NCBI GenBank assembly: GCA_025359565.1
Contig: JANYFY010000020.1
Coordinates: 1-64,000, forward strand
Source: Gammaproteobacteria bacterium
GTDB taxonomy: Bacteria; Pseudomonadota; Gammaproteobacteria; Steroidobacterales; Steroidobacteraceae
Length of the DNA: 64,000 bases
Reading direction: 5' to 3'
The position numbers were made by a program, and so were the translations under genes. This document shows, piece after piece, positions 34,404-42,631 of the stretch; within the stretch, counting starts at the first letter, position 1; each line of letters opens with the position of its first letter. The notes beneath the pieces were generated by a model. The model was not told the DNA's origin and ran no database searches. It saw nothing but the letters and a program-made list of their open reading frames with translations.

Positions 34404-35032
34404 GCCGCCATCCCAAACACCAACAACAAATTATTAGCCGGCATTTCGTAGCGCGCCCGCAGCCCTAATCCCTCTCGCTTAGCCTCCCGCTCCACATCAT
34501 GCAGCCAGCGCAGACCCCAAGCCGAATTACGCAGGCGCAGTTCCCCATCAAAGCCTACATTACCGGGCGCCGTGGATACACCCTCTTCTAAATAGGGCCC
34601 ATAAGTAATCAACACTCCCTCCTCGTTAAGCCGCAGCGCACAGCCCTGCATCAGCGCAGCGCAAGTCTCCCACGCAGAGATATGCAACATGTTCGCGCAG
34701 TAAACCGCGTCAAGCGCACCATACACATCACGTGATCCAGAGCGCCCATCCGCGGGTAACCAAGGCGGCTGCAACACATTTAATAACAGCGGCACGCGCA
34801 CATTTTTTAACCCCACGGTGTTTGCGGCAATACCCACCAGCGCCGATTTATCCGCATCCGTAGGCTGCCACACCCAGCCCGATAGCGCCGCCGCAAAACA
34901 CGCCAAATGCTGCCCCGTGCCCGAAGCCACCTCAAGCGCCCGCCCACGCGCCGGTAAAATCTGACGTAACCGCTCCAAAATGGGAAATTTATTGCGCTCA
35001 GCGGCAGGACTGAACGGTGTATCGGACGTCAT
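34400..35032 (-). CDS. DUF938 SAM-dependent methyltransferase
   Basis: The 210-residue protein is a class I methyltransferase of the DUF938 group. SAM motif I is LEVASGTGQHLACFAAAL (ExxxGxGxH), followed by WQPTDADKSAL and the DUF938-specific DAVYCANMLHISAWETCAAL. GVLITYGPYLEEG and NNLLLVFGMA complete the family pattern. The methyl acceptor is unknown. It starts 18 bp from the divergent ATG of the next MFS gene, so promoters must lie in this gap or within coding sequence. First gene of the DUF938-MFS-M20 unit. Confidence 0.9.
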   Translation of the reverse strand: MTSDTPFSPAAERNKFPILERLRQILPARGRALEVASGTGQHLACFAAALSGWVWQPTDADKSALVGIAANTVGLKNVRVPLLLNVLQPPWLPADGRSGSRDVYGALDAVYCANMLHISAWETCAALMQGCALRLNEEGVLITYGPYLEEGVSTAPGNVGFDGELRLRNSAWGLRWLHDVEREAKREGLGLRARYEMPANNLLLVFGMAA

Positions 35033-35050
35033 AGGCGTAATCTTAGCGCA

Positions 35051-36274
35051 ATGAACTTACCTACACTGTTTGTAATGATATCCATGGTCATCGACTCCAT
35101 TGGCTTCGGACTTATCTTACCCGTCGCGCCCCGACTCATAATGCAACTGACCGGCAGCGACCTTAACCAAGCTGCGCCGATCGCCGGATATTTAATGGTG
35201 ACCTACGCGATCATGCAATTTTTATTCGCTCCAGTGCTAGGTGCCTTGAGCGATCACTTTGGTCGCCGGCCAGTGCTACTAGCGTCCATGGCGGCACTTA
35301 CCATCGACTATTTGCTGATGAGTATCGCACCCACTATCGCCTGGCTTTTCATAGGCCGCCTGATCGCGGGAGTAGCGGGCGCCACCTATCCGACCGCCAA
35401 CGCCGTCATCAGCGATGTGCATGAACCGGATCAACGCGCCCGTTACTTCGGCATGATGGGTGCGGCCTGGGGCATTGGGTTCATTGCAGGACCTGCCTTA
35501 GGCGGGCTATTGGCCGGTTTCTCCACACGCACCCCGTTTTATGCGGCAGCGGCATTCGCGAGCATCAATTTCTTATTAGGCGTTATCGTATTTCCCGAGA
35601 CTCTGTCTACCACACTCAGACGACCTATATCCATCGCGCGCGCCCATCTCATCGGTGCCGTCTCCGAGCTCCGTCAATATAAAGGGTTAGTCCTATTATT
35701 GGTCGTAGTCTTTCTCTATCAAATCGCCCACGACGCGCTACCCGCCACTTGGTCCTTCTACACGATGCGGCAATTCTCTTGGACACCGCAACAAATTGGC
35801 CTATCACTCGCGCTCGTAGGAGTTACGACCGCCCTCGTACAGGGAGCCCTAATCGGCCCCATCATCCACAAAATCGGCGAAGCGAACGCAGCACGTGTAG
35901 GTTTCGTTGTAGGAATTTTGTCTATGACAGGCTACGCCTTTGCCACGACGAACTGGATGGTCTACCTACTGATTTGCTTCGGCGCTTTCTTCGGACTGGC
36001 TATGCCCTCTATGCAAAGTATGATGAGCCGACAAGTCCCCGCCAACGCACAAGGTGAACTCCAGGGCGCCATCACCGGCTTCCAAAGCGTCAGCGCTATT
36101 ATCGCACCTTTTGTGATGACCCAGCTCTTCCACTGGGCCACCAGGCCTCAGACGGGTCACGGGTTCCCCGGTGCACCGATGTTACTAGGGGCCATAATGC
36201 TCACCGCTTCTGGCTTACTGTTTGCGCTCGCAATGCGAAGAATACGACTCGGAATTGGCGCACCCACATCCTAA
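35051..36274 (+). CDS. TetA-like MFS efflux transporter
   Basis: The 407-residue transporter belongs to the TCR/Tet drug-proton antiporter group: FVMISMVIDSIGFGLILPV at helix 1, motif A GALSDHFGRRPVLLASM after helix 2, and GRLIAGVAGATYPTANAVIS at helix 4 with motif B-like sequence. GAAWGIGFIAGPALGGLLAG is the motif C region of exporters. Tetracycline resistance is not implied; close relatives export many hydrophobic compounds. The ATG at 35051 lies 18 bp from the divergent DUF938 start. A decayed SDR gene follows on the opposite strand. Confidence 0.92.
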   Translation: MNLPTLFVMISMVIDSIGFGLILPVAPRLIMQLTGSDLNQAAPIAGYLMVTYAIMQFLFAPVLGALSDHFGRRPVLLASMAALTIDYLLMSIAPTIAWLFIGRLIAGVAGATYPTANAVISDVHEPDQRARYFGMMGAAWGIGFIAGPALGGLLAGFSTRTPFYAAAAFASINFLLGVIVFPETLSTTLRRPISIARAHLIGAVSELRQYKGLVLLLVVVFLYQIAHDALPATWSFYTMRQFSWTPQQIGLSLALVGVTTALVQGALIGPIIHKIGEANAARVGFVVGILSMTGYAFATTNWMVYLLICFGAFFGLAMPSMQSMMSRQVPANAQGELQGAITGFQSVSAIIAPFVMTQLFHWATRPQTGHGFPGAPMLLGAIMLTASGLLFALAMRRIRLGIGAPTS

Positions 36275-36288
36275 ATCGCTTGTGCGCG

Positions 36289-36475
36289 TCAGTTCCGGCC
36301 ACCGTTGGCTCGTAGCACTTGACCGTCAATCCACGCGCCAATTCCTTTAGACGCTACGCTTTTCTACTCGTACGCCAAGTCGGTCCCGATAGGGTGTCGG
36401 TACGGCGCCGCACATAGCTTTGATGCCGAATGCGGCGGCCCACACCTTGGACCGCACCCGTTAGGACTATGGTTT
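36289..36475 (-). pseudogene. short-chain dehydrogenase remnant
   Basis: Two ends of an SDR gene remain on the minus strand: FKTIVLTGAVQGVGRRI, matching the TGxxxGxG cofactor motif (one residue changed), and ASKGIGAWIDGQVLRANGGR followed by a stop, matching the SDR C-terminus 'IDGQVLRANGG'. About 200 codons between them, including the YxxxK active site, are missing. The rest of the fragment is out of frame. Confidence 0.7.
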
Positions 36476-36543
36476 TAAACTTTAGTGTCTTTCCGAGTCA
36501 GGCAATATGTGATTATACGTCTCAACATATACTTAGCGGATAA

Positions 36544-39500
36544 TTGTCATTGTTAAAAAACAACGATCAACTGTGGTGGGAGGGCGTACTCGATCGCGAG
36601 TATGCGATCAAAGCCGCGCTGACTCCGCTGCCTGGCGAATATGATTTAAATTTCACGGTCCAGCAATCCGGCGAGCCATCGTATGTATTAAAGGTAATGC
36701 GGATTGACTGCAATCCTTCGTTAGTGGACATGCAATGTGCAGCACTTAAGTATATTCACCAGCAAGATTCCAGTATTCCGGTGCCTCAAATAGTCAACTC
36801 CCTGCACGAAAATCCTTTCGTCGAGGCCCTTGATTCAAACGGCCAAAAGAGGCTGCTATGGCTAATCAGCATGCTGCCAGGCAAGCTCTATGGAAATGTG
36901 ACGGCGCACCCGCTGACCTTGGTCCGACAGATTGGCGAAAATCTAGCGCGACTGGATCGAGCACTCTCGGGATTTCATCACCCCGGCACGGCCCGTGATC
37001 TTAAGTGGGATCTGCGCAAGTCTGCTTGGATAGGGGGTCATCTCGCGCTCATTGACGGCTTAAAACGGCAACAATTCGTCGCGGGAATCACCAACTCATT
37101 TGTGAACGAAGTAACGGTGCGGCTTGCTCGCCTACCGTGTACCGCGATTCACAATGACCTTAATGATTACAATATTTTAGTACACGGTGACAACCCGTTT
37201 GACCTCAACTTATCCGGGATCATTGATTTTGGCGATCTTATTTCAGCACCGATTGTCTGCGATATTGCAATTGCCGCCGCTTATGCCGTTCTCGGACAGC
37301 ATCAACCGATTGCCGCCTTGGCGTCGCTGGTTGCGGGTTACAATTCTGTTCACCCCCTCAGTGATGAAGAATTACAACTGATCTATCCCCTCGTATTAAC
37401 GCGACTTGCCGTCAGCGTTACTAACTCTGCCATTATGAAGCGCGAACGACCGGATGATCCTTATGTCACTATATCGGAACAACCCGCATGGGATTTTCTT
37501 GACCAGGCAACGCGTTATGCACCTGATTGGGTAGCAGCGAGTTTACGCGTCGCTTGCGGTCGAAGTGGGGGCAACTGTGCCGATATTCTGAAGTGGATCA
37601 CTGCCCATCGAGGCCAATTCGCACCCGTTCTCCATCAACCGTTGACCGATGTCCAAGTGGTTGATCTAAGTGCGGCCAACAGCGCCATCCCTCGTGATCC
37701 CTTGCAATTTAATATTAGCGATCTCACAAAAGCGGTATCAGACGCGTTAGAGGGGCGTGAGATTGGCATCGGTCGCTACGCAGAACCGCGGCTAATTTAT
37801 ACCAGTGTGGAATTTCGCGACGGCGAGCATCCCGCCTCACCGAGGCGCACCGTTCACCTCGGCGTTGATTTATTTTGCCCCGCGGGTACCGCGGTTCACG
37901 CGCCCTGGGGTGGGATTATTCATGCCGTCGATGTTCGCTCTGCAGCCCTTGACTACGGCGGCGTCGTAGTCATTGAGCACCAGACCGAATCAGGCGCGGC
38001 GTTCTACACTCTATATGGCCATCTTGCGCATGATGTTGTGCAACGGCTGTTACCGGGCCAAGGAATTGCAAGCGGTGAGGTCATAGCGCACTTGGGTACT
38101 CCCGAAGAAAATGGGGGTTGGACGCCTCATCTGCATTTCCAGCTGGGTCTTACCGACCTCGGGCGTGGCACTGATTGGCCCGGTGTGTGCGATCCTAATG
38201 AGCTTGCGGCCTGGACTGCACTTTTCCCCAACCCAGCCGCGCTACTGAATCTTGATGACGGGAAAATCGCGGGAACCCCGGTCTCGACCGCTACGCTTTT
38301 GACGCAGCGGCAAGCGAAATTCGCCCATAATCTAAGACTGTCGTATCGTGCGCCCCTTAACCTGGTGCGCGGTTGGCGACACTATCTATTTGATCAAGAC
38401 GGCCGCTGCTACCTGGACGCCTACAATAATGTGCCGCATGTGGGGCATTGCCATCCTCGCTTGACCGCTGTCGCTCTGCGTCAAATGCGCAAACTTAATA
38501 CCAATACCCGCTATCTAAGCGCTACCCAGATTGACTACGCCAACGCGTTGACGGCCAAACTGCCGAAGAGTCTGCAGGTCTGTTTTTTTGCAAATTCAGG
38601 TAGCGAGGCTAATGAGTTAGCCCTACGGTTAGCGCGTGCTCACACAGGACATGTGGACACCATTGTTTTGAAATCCGGCTACCACGGCAATACCAATACT
38701 GCGGTCGACATTAGCGAATACAAATTCACTGGCCCCGGTGGTGGAGGGGCACCGGATTGGGTCCACGTAGTTCCCATGGCTGATGGTTATCGCGGTCCTT
38801 ACAAACATACCGATCCGAATAGTGGTCCAAAATACGCAAAATTCATCGCCAACACTATTGACCAAATTCAGCAGAGGGGTCGCAAACTAGCGGCCTTTAT
38901 CTGTGAAACGTTTCCGAGTGTCGGTGGCCAGATCATTCCACCGAAGGGGTATTTGCACGCTGCATATGAAGCAGTTAGAGCTGCAGGCGCTCTATGCATT
39001 GCCGACGAAGTGCAGACGGGGCTTGGCCGCATCGGCAGCCACTACTGGGCCTTTGAAACACAAGCGGTGGTTCCGGATATTGTTGTTCTGGGTAAACCCA
39101 TCGGCAACGGATACCCTTTAAGTGCCGTCATTACGACACGCGAAATCGCGGCATCGTTCGACAATGGTATGGAATTCTTCAGCACTTTTGGCGGTAGCAC
39201 TCTGTCTTGTGCCGTGGGTCTTGAGGTGTTAAAAATTGTTGAGGACGAAGATTTACAACAAAACGCCTATGCCGTTGGCGAGCACTTACTCGCAGGCTTA
39301 AAAACCTTACAACATGAACACCGCATTATCGGCGAAGCACGCGGCCTAGGGCTTTTTCTAGGCGTCGAATTAGTCACAGATCAAGCGACCTTGGAACCTG
39401 CTACCCAAGCTGCGAAGTACATAGTCAATCGCCTGCGTGAGACCCAAATACTGATTGGCAGCGACGGCACCTTCGACAATGTACTAAAAATCCGCCCCCC

Positions 39501-39606
39501 GTTAACGTTCACGCAGACAGACGCATCATACTTACTGGATCGGCTCGACGGAATCCTGCGTGAAGAGCCTTGTCAAAGATGCTACGCCCCGGAGATCGTG
39601 CAATGA
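36544..39606 (+). CDS. kinase-M23-class III aminotransferase triple fusion
   Basis: The 1020-residue protein has three recognisable domains. Residues ~20-330 form an APH-type kinase ([15 protein letters not shown] with Asp205; IIDFGDL). Residues ~415-560 form a LytM/M23 domain with both zinc-ligand motifs, H438xxxD442 (HLGVDLF) and H529xH531 (HLHFQ). Residues ~590-1020 form a class III PLP enzyme ([26 protein letters not shown], Lys851 in [12 protein letters not shown]). The kinase resembles hydroxylysine kinase and the PLP part resembles AGXT2-like phospho-lyases, so phosphorylation then Pi/NH3 elimination of an amino alcohol is plausible. Start TTG 36544 lacks a good RBS and could be wrong. 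It is coupled to the acylase gene (ATGA). Confidence 0.88.
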   Translation: MSLLKNNDQLWWEGVLDREYAIKAALTPLPGEYDLNFTVQQSGEPSYVLKVMRIDCNPSLVDMQCAALKYIHQQDSSIPVPQIVNSLHENPFVEALDSNGQKRLLWLISMLPGKLYGNVTAHPLTLVRQIGENLARLDRALSGFHHPGTARDLKWDLRKSAWIGGHLALIDGLKRQQFVAGITNSFVNEVTVRLARLPCTAIHNDLNDYNILVHGDNPFDLNLSGIIDFGDLISAPIVCDIAIAAAYAVLGQHQPIAALASLVAGYNSVHPLSDEELQLIYPLVLTRLAVSVTNSAIMKRERPDDPYVTISEQPAWDFLDQATRYAPDWVAASLRVACGRSGGNCADILKWITAHRGQFAPVLHQPLTDVQVVDLSAANSAIPRDPLQFNISDLTKAVSDALEGREIGIGRYAEPRLIYTSVEFRDGEHPASPRRTVHLGVDLFCPAGTAVHAPWGGIIHAVDVRSAALDYGGVVVIEHQTESGAAFYTLYGHLAHDVVQRLLPGQGIASGEVIAHLGTPEENGGWTPHLHFQLGLTDLGRGTDWPGVCDPNELAAWTALFPNPAALLNLDDGKIAGTPVSTATLLTQRQAKFAHNLRLSYRAPLNLVRGWRHYLFDQDGRCYLDAYNNVPHVGHCHPRLTAVALRQMRKLNTNTRYLSATQIDYANALTAKLPKSLQVCFFANSGSEANELALRLARAHTGHVDTIVLKSGYHGNTNTAVDISEYKFTGPGGGGAPDWVHVVPMADGYRGPYKHTDPNSGPKYAKFIANTIDQIQQRGRKLAAFICETFPSVGGQIIPPKGYLHAAYEAVRAAGALCIADEVQTGLGRIGSHYWAFETQAVVPDIVVLGKPIGNGYPLSAVITTREIAASFDNGMEFFSTFGGSTLSCAVGLEVLKIVEDEDLQQNAYAVGEHLLAGLKTLQHEHRIIGEARGLGLFLGVELVTDQATLEPATQAAKYIVNRLRETQILIGSDGTFDNVLKIRPPLTFTQTDASYLLDRLDGILREEPCQRCYAPEIVQ

Positions 39607-41807
39607 AAGCCTGGTTGATCGCGCTCTTATTTCTTGACGTTGCGCATGCCGCCACAGCGACGGTCAACGGCCAGGCGGGCCGCTGGCAACAACACGCGGC
39701 GCAGGTCAACATCGTGCGCGACAACTGGGGCATCGCCCATGTCTACGGGAGGTCGGACGCGGATACCGTGTTCGGCGCGATCTACGCGCAGGCTGAAGAT
39801 GACTTCAACCGCATCGAGCGTAATTATCTGAACGCTCTGGGCTGGCTGGCGCAGGCGGATGGGGAATCTGCCCTTTACAACGATCTGCGCACCCGACTCT
39901 TTGTCGATACCGCTCGCTTGCAACGGCTCTATGCCACAAGTCCCCTCTGGCTTAAGCGCCTGATGGATGCCTGGGGGGATGGGCTCAATTATTATCTGTT
40001 CAAGCACCCCGAAGTTCAACCCAGGGTCATCCATCATTTCGAACCCTGGATGGCGCTGTCCTTTACTGAAGGCAGCATTGGCGGGGATATCGAGAACGTG
40101 GATCTGAGCAAGCTGCGTGAGTTTTACCCGCCTGCAGCCCTACCTGCAGCGCTACCTGCAGCGCGGCCAGCGGCTGCGCCTATGTCCGTGGCACCGAAGC
40201 CCGCAGCACCAAAACCCGCGCCGGGTGGCTCCAACGGCTTCGCTATAGCACCGAGCCGCAGCGACTCGGGCCACGCGCTGCTGTGGATCAATCCGCACAC
40301 CTCGTACTATTTCCGCTCCGAGCTGCAGATGGTCAGCCAGCAGGGGTTAAACGTCTACGGCGCTGCAACCTGGGGGCAGTTCTTCATCTACCAGGGATTC
40401 AATTCGCACAATGGCTGGATGCACACCTCCTACGGCGGTGATGCGATCGATGAATATGCCGAAACCATCGTCAATAAAGCGGGTCGGCTTTATTACCGAT
40501 ATGGTGCGCAACTGCGAGCGCTGAAAGTCGCGCACCTCGCCATCCCCTTCAGCCAAAACGGCAGGCGGGTGTCCCGCAACTTCACCGTGTATCACAGCCA
40601 ACACGGACCAATCATCCGCGCCGCAAACGGCAAGTGGATCGCGATCAGATTGTTGCAGGATCCGGTGCCGGCGCTGGAGCAATCGTACCTGCGCACGAAG
40701 ACCACTGACTATGCCTCGTTTCGCAAGACCCAGGATTTGCGCACCGACACCTCGAACAACACCGTCTATGCCGATGCCGACGGCACCATCGCCTATTTTC
40801 ACGGCAACTTTATCCCCCGACGCAATCCGAAATTTGATTTCACCCGGCCGGTCGACGGCAGCAACCCGGCAACCGAATGGCAGGGGGCGCACGCAATCGA
40901 AGACACCATCACGCTGTTCAATCCCGGCAACGGCTGGATAATGAACACCAACAACTGGCCGTTTTCCGCAGCGGGAGACGCGAGCCCCAAGCGCGAAAAT
41001 TATCCGGTCTACATGTGGACCAAGGGAGAAAATCCGCGCGGCGTTCATGCCGTCGAGATGCTGCAGGACATTCACAACGTGACCCTAGACAGCTTAATCG
41101 CCACCGCCTACGACGGCCACCTGACCGCTTTCGAGGTACTGCTGCCGCCCTTGTTTACGGCCTTCGACGCACTGGCCGCAGACGATCCGCGGCGCCCCGC
41201 TCTCGAGGGAGCGATCAGTCGCTTGCGTGGGTGGGATCGACGCACCTCGAAGGATTCCGTGCCCACCTCGGTCGCGATCTACTGGGGCCAAACCCTGGTG
41301 GAGCGCAAAGGTCCGCAAGCACGCAATGCTGACGAACCGGTCTATGACTACCTAGTGGGGCGAGTGAGCGATGCCGAGCGGATCGATGCACTGAGCGCGG
41401 CGCTCGACACCTTGCAGCGCGACTTCGGTCGATGGCAAGTGCCATGGGGCGAGATCAACCGCTTCCAACGGCTTAACGACGACATCGTGCAGCCTTTCGA
41501 TGATGCCAAACCCAGTTTGCCCGTGGGCTTCGCACCTTCGCAATGGGGCGCCCTGGCGTCGTTCGACGAGTCCAAACCGCGTACTACCCGGAAGATCTAC
41601 GGCTCAGTGGGCAACAGCTTCGTCGCGGCAGTAGAATTCGGCCCAACGATTCATGCCAAAGCCATCATGAGCGGTGGTGAAAGCGGTGATCCCAAATCAC
41701 CCCATTTCACCGACCAGGCCCTGATGTTCAGTGAAGGAAAATTTCGCGATGTGCTGTTCTATCCGGACGACGTGCAGGCGCATAAAGAGCGCAGCTATCA
41801 TCCGTGA
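39603..41807 (+). CDS. penicillin-acylase-family Ntn hydrolase
   Basis: The 734-residue periplasmic precursor has a signal peptide ([17 protein letters not shown]). It self-cleaves to expose an N-terminal nucleophile, here Ser210 of GGSNGFAIAPSRSDSGHALL. NIVRDNWGIAHVYGRSDADT and GAIYAQAEDDFNRIERNYLN are N-terminal alpha-chain motifs. Before the nucleophile lies a Pro/Ala-rich repeat-bearing spacer (PAALPAALPAARPAAAP). The family hydrolyses amides such as penicillins, acyl-homoserine lactones or N-acyl amino acids. The ATG at 39603 overlaps the stop of the triple fusion (ATGA) and has GGAG upstream, so a common function is likely: deacylation releases an amine that the kinase-lyase could use. 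Substrate unknown. Confidence 0.92.
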   Translation: MKAWLIALLFLDVAHAATATVNGQAGRWQQHAAQVNIVRDNWGIAHVYGRSDADTVFGAIYAQAEDDFNRIERNYLNALGWLAQADGESALYNDLRTRLFVDTARLQRLYATSPLWLKRLMDAWGDGLNYYLFKHPEVQPRVIHHFEPWMALSFTEGSIGGDIENVDLSKLREFYPPAALPAALPAARPAAAPMSVAPKPAAPKPAPGGSNGFAIAPSRSDSGHALLWINPHTSYYFRSELQMVSQQGLNVYGAATWGQFFIYQGFNSHNGWMHTSYGGDAIDEYAETIVNKAGRLYYRYGAQLRALKVAHLAIPFSQNGRRVSRNFTVYHSQHGPIIRAANGKWIAIRLLQDPVPALEQSYLRTKTTDYASFRKTQDLRTDTSNNTVYADADGTIAYFHGNFIPRRNPKFDFTRPVDGSNPATEWQGAHAIEDTITLFNPGNGWIMNTNNWPFSAAGDASPKRENYPVYMWTKGENPRGVHAVEMLQDIHNVTLDSLIATAYDGHLTAFEVLLPPLFTAFDALAADDPRRPALEGAISRLRGWDRRTSKDSVPTSVAIYWGQTLVERKGPQARNADEPVYDYLVGRVSDAERIDALSAALDTLQRDFGRWQVPWGEINRFQRLNDDIVQPFDDAKPSLPVGFAPSQWGALASFDESKPRTTRKIYGSVGNSFVAAVEFGPTIHAKAIMSGGESGDPKSPHFTDQALMFSEGKFRDVLFYPDDVQAHKERSYHP
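40131..40170 (+). repeat. 12-bp tandem repeat in acylase spacer
   Basis: Three imperfect 12-bp units (CCTGCAGCCCTA-like) encode PAAL PAAL PAAR in the spacer just before the nucleophile Ser. The units differ by one or two bases and keep the frame. Confidence 0.8.
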
Positions 41808-41968
41808 ACGCACGACGACGAACTTCCCCCCAAGCATCTGATTGTATCTTACTGGTCAGATCTGGTGACTAGATCTTATTATAGGAGAGCACTGGCCGAC
41901 TTGCTCCAGGCAGTGCACAAGATGGGTGTTCAACGGTTCGAGACGAAGTAATACTCCGTATTATAATC

Positions 41969-42631
41969 TTAAAAAGGCACAATTCCGCTCGAGCCCACGC
42001 CAAAAATACGATCGCCGCGTAAGGCCTTGATTGCGAAACCTCCGGTAAAAAATCCAAACGACGGCAATATTAAACCCGTCGGTTTTTGCCAGAAAATAGG
42101 CACCCGTAAGGTGCTCTTTCCGAGGCTTCGGAGCCTTACAACGGGATGGATATGTCCGCTCACGGTAAACAGCTCGCCGCCAATGGGTCGCGCGCACGTC
42201 GCGTCGTGAATAAAACAAAACGGCGAATCGACATATTCCGATTGCCACCAATGGATGGGTGGCAATTTCGTCGCGTGAAGATCGTGATTGCCGGCGACTA
42301 CATGAATGTCGAGAAATGTAGCCAATTCCTCAACCCACATTTGAAGGTCGTGTGCCTCCACGGTGCCGCCGGGCAACGGTGCATGAAGAAAATCGCCCAG
42401 AACTATTAACCGGCGAGCCTGCAATGAGGTCACTAGTTGAGTGAGTCTTTGGCGATCCGCATCGTCCGCGCCCTTCGGCACCGCAATCCCGTGCCTCCCA
42501 AAATGACTAGTTTTTCCAAAATGGGTGTCCGCCACTATTACTGTGCGGCGGTCCGGCCAGATCAGCGCGCGCTCCGGATGAAGTATCAGGGTTTCGCCGT
42601 GAATCAACAACGACACGGTAGTTTCGGTCAT
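41969..42631 (-). CDS. pdeM: metallophosphoesterase PdeM, ligase-associated
   Basis: The 220-residue calcineurin-like phosphoesterase shows all metal motifs: VADTHFGKTSHFG (DxH), VLGDFLHAP (GDxxH), VVAGNHDLHATK (GNHD) and VSGHIHPVVRL (GHxH). It matches the PdeM family linked to DNA damage response helicases. The ATG at 42631 overlaps the stop of the helicase by 4 bp (ATGA), so they are co-translated. Longer in-frame starts up to 42769 would lie inside the helicase gene. The usual partners, an ATP-dependent DNA ligase and an MBL-fold exonuclease, are not next to it. Confidence 0.92.
   Translation of the reverse strand: MTETTVSLLIHGETLILHPERALIWPDRRTVIVADTHFGKTSHFGRHGIAVPKGADDADRQRLTQLVTSLQARRLIVLGDFLHAPLPGGTVEAHDLQMWVEELATFLDIHVVAGNHDLHATKLPPIHWWQSEYVDSPFCFIHDATCARPIGGELFTVSGHIHPVVRLRSLGKSTLRVPIFWQKPTGLILPSFGFFTGGFAIKALRGDRIFGVGSSGIVPF

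Noticed and set aside
40347-41075. 242-residue minus-strand ORF
   Set aside because: It is antisense to the conserved penicillin acylase gene in G+C-rich DNA where long shadow frames are common.
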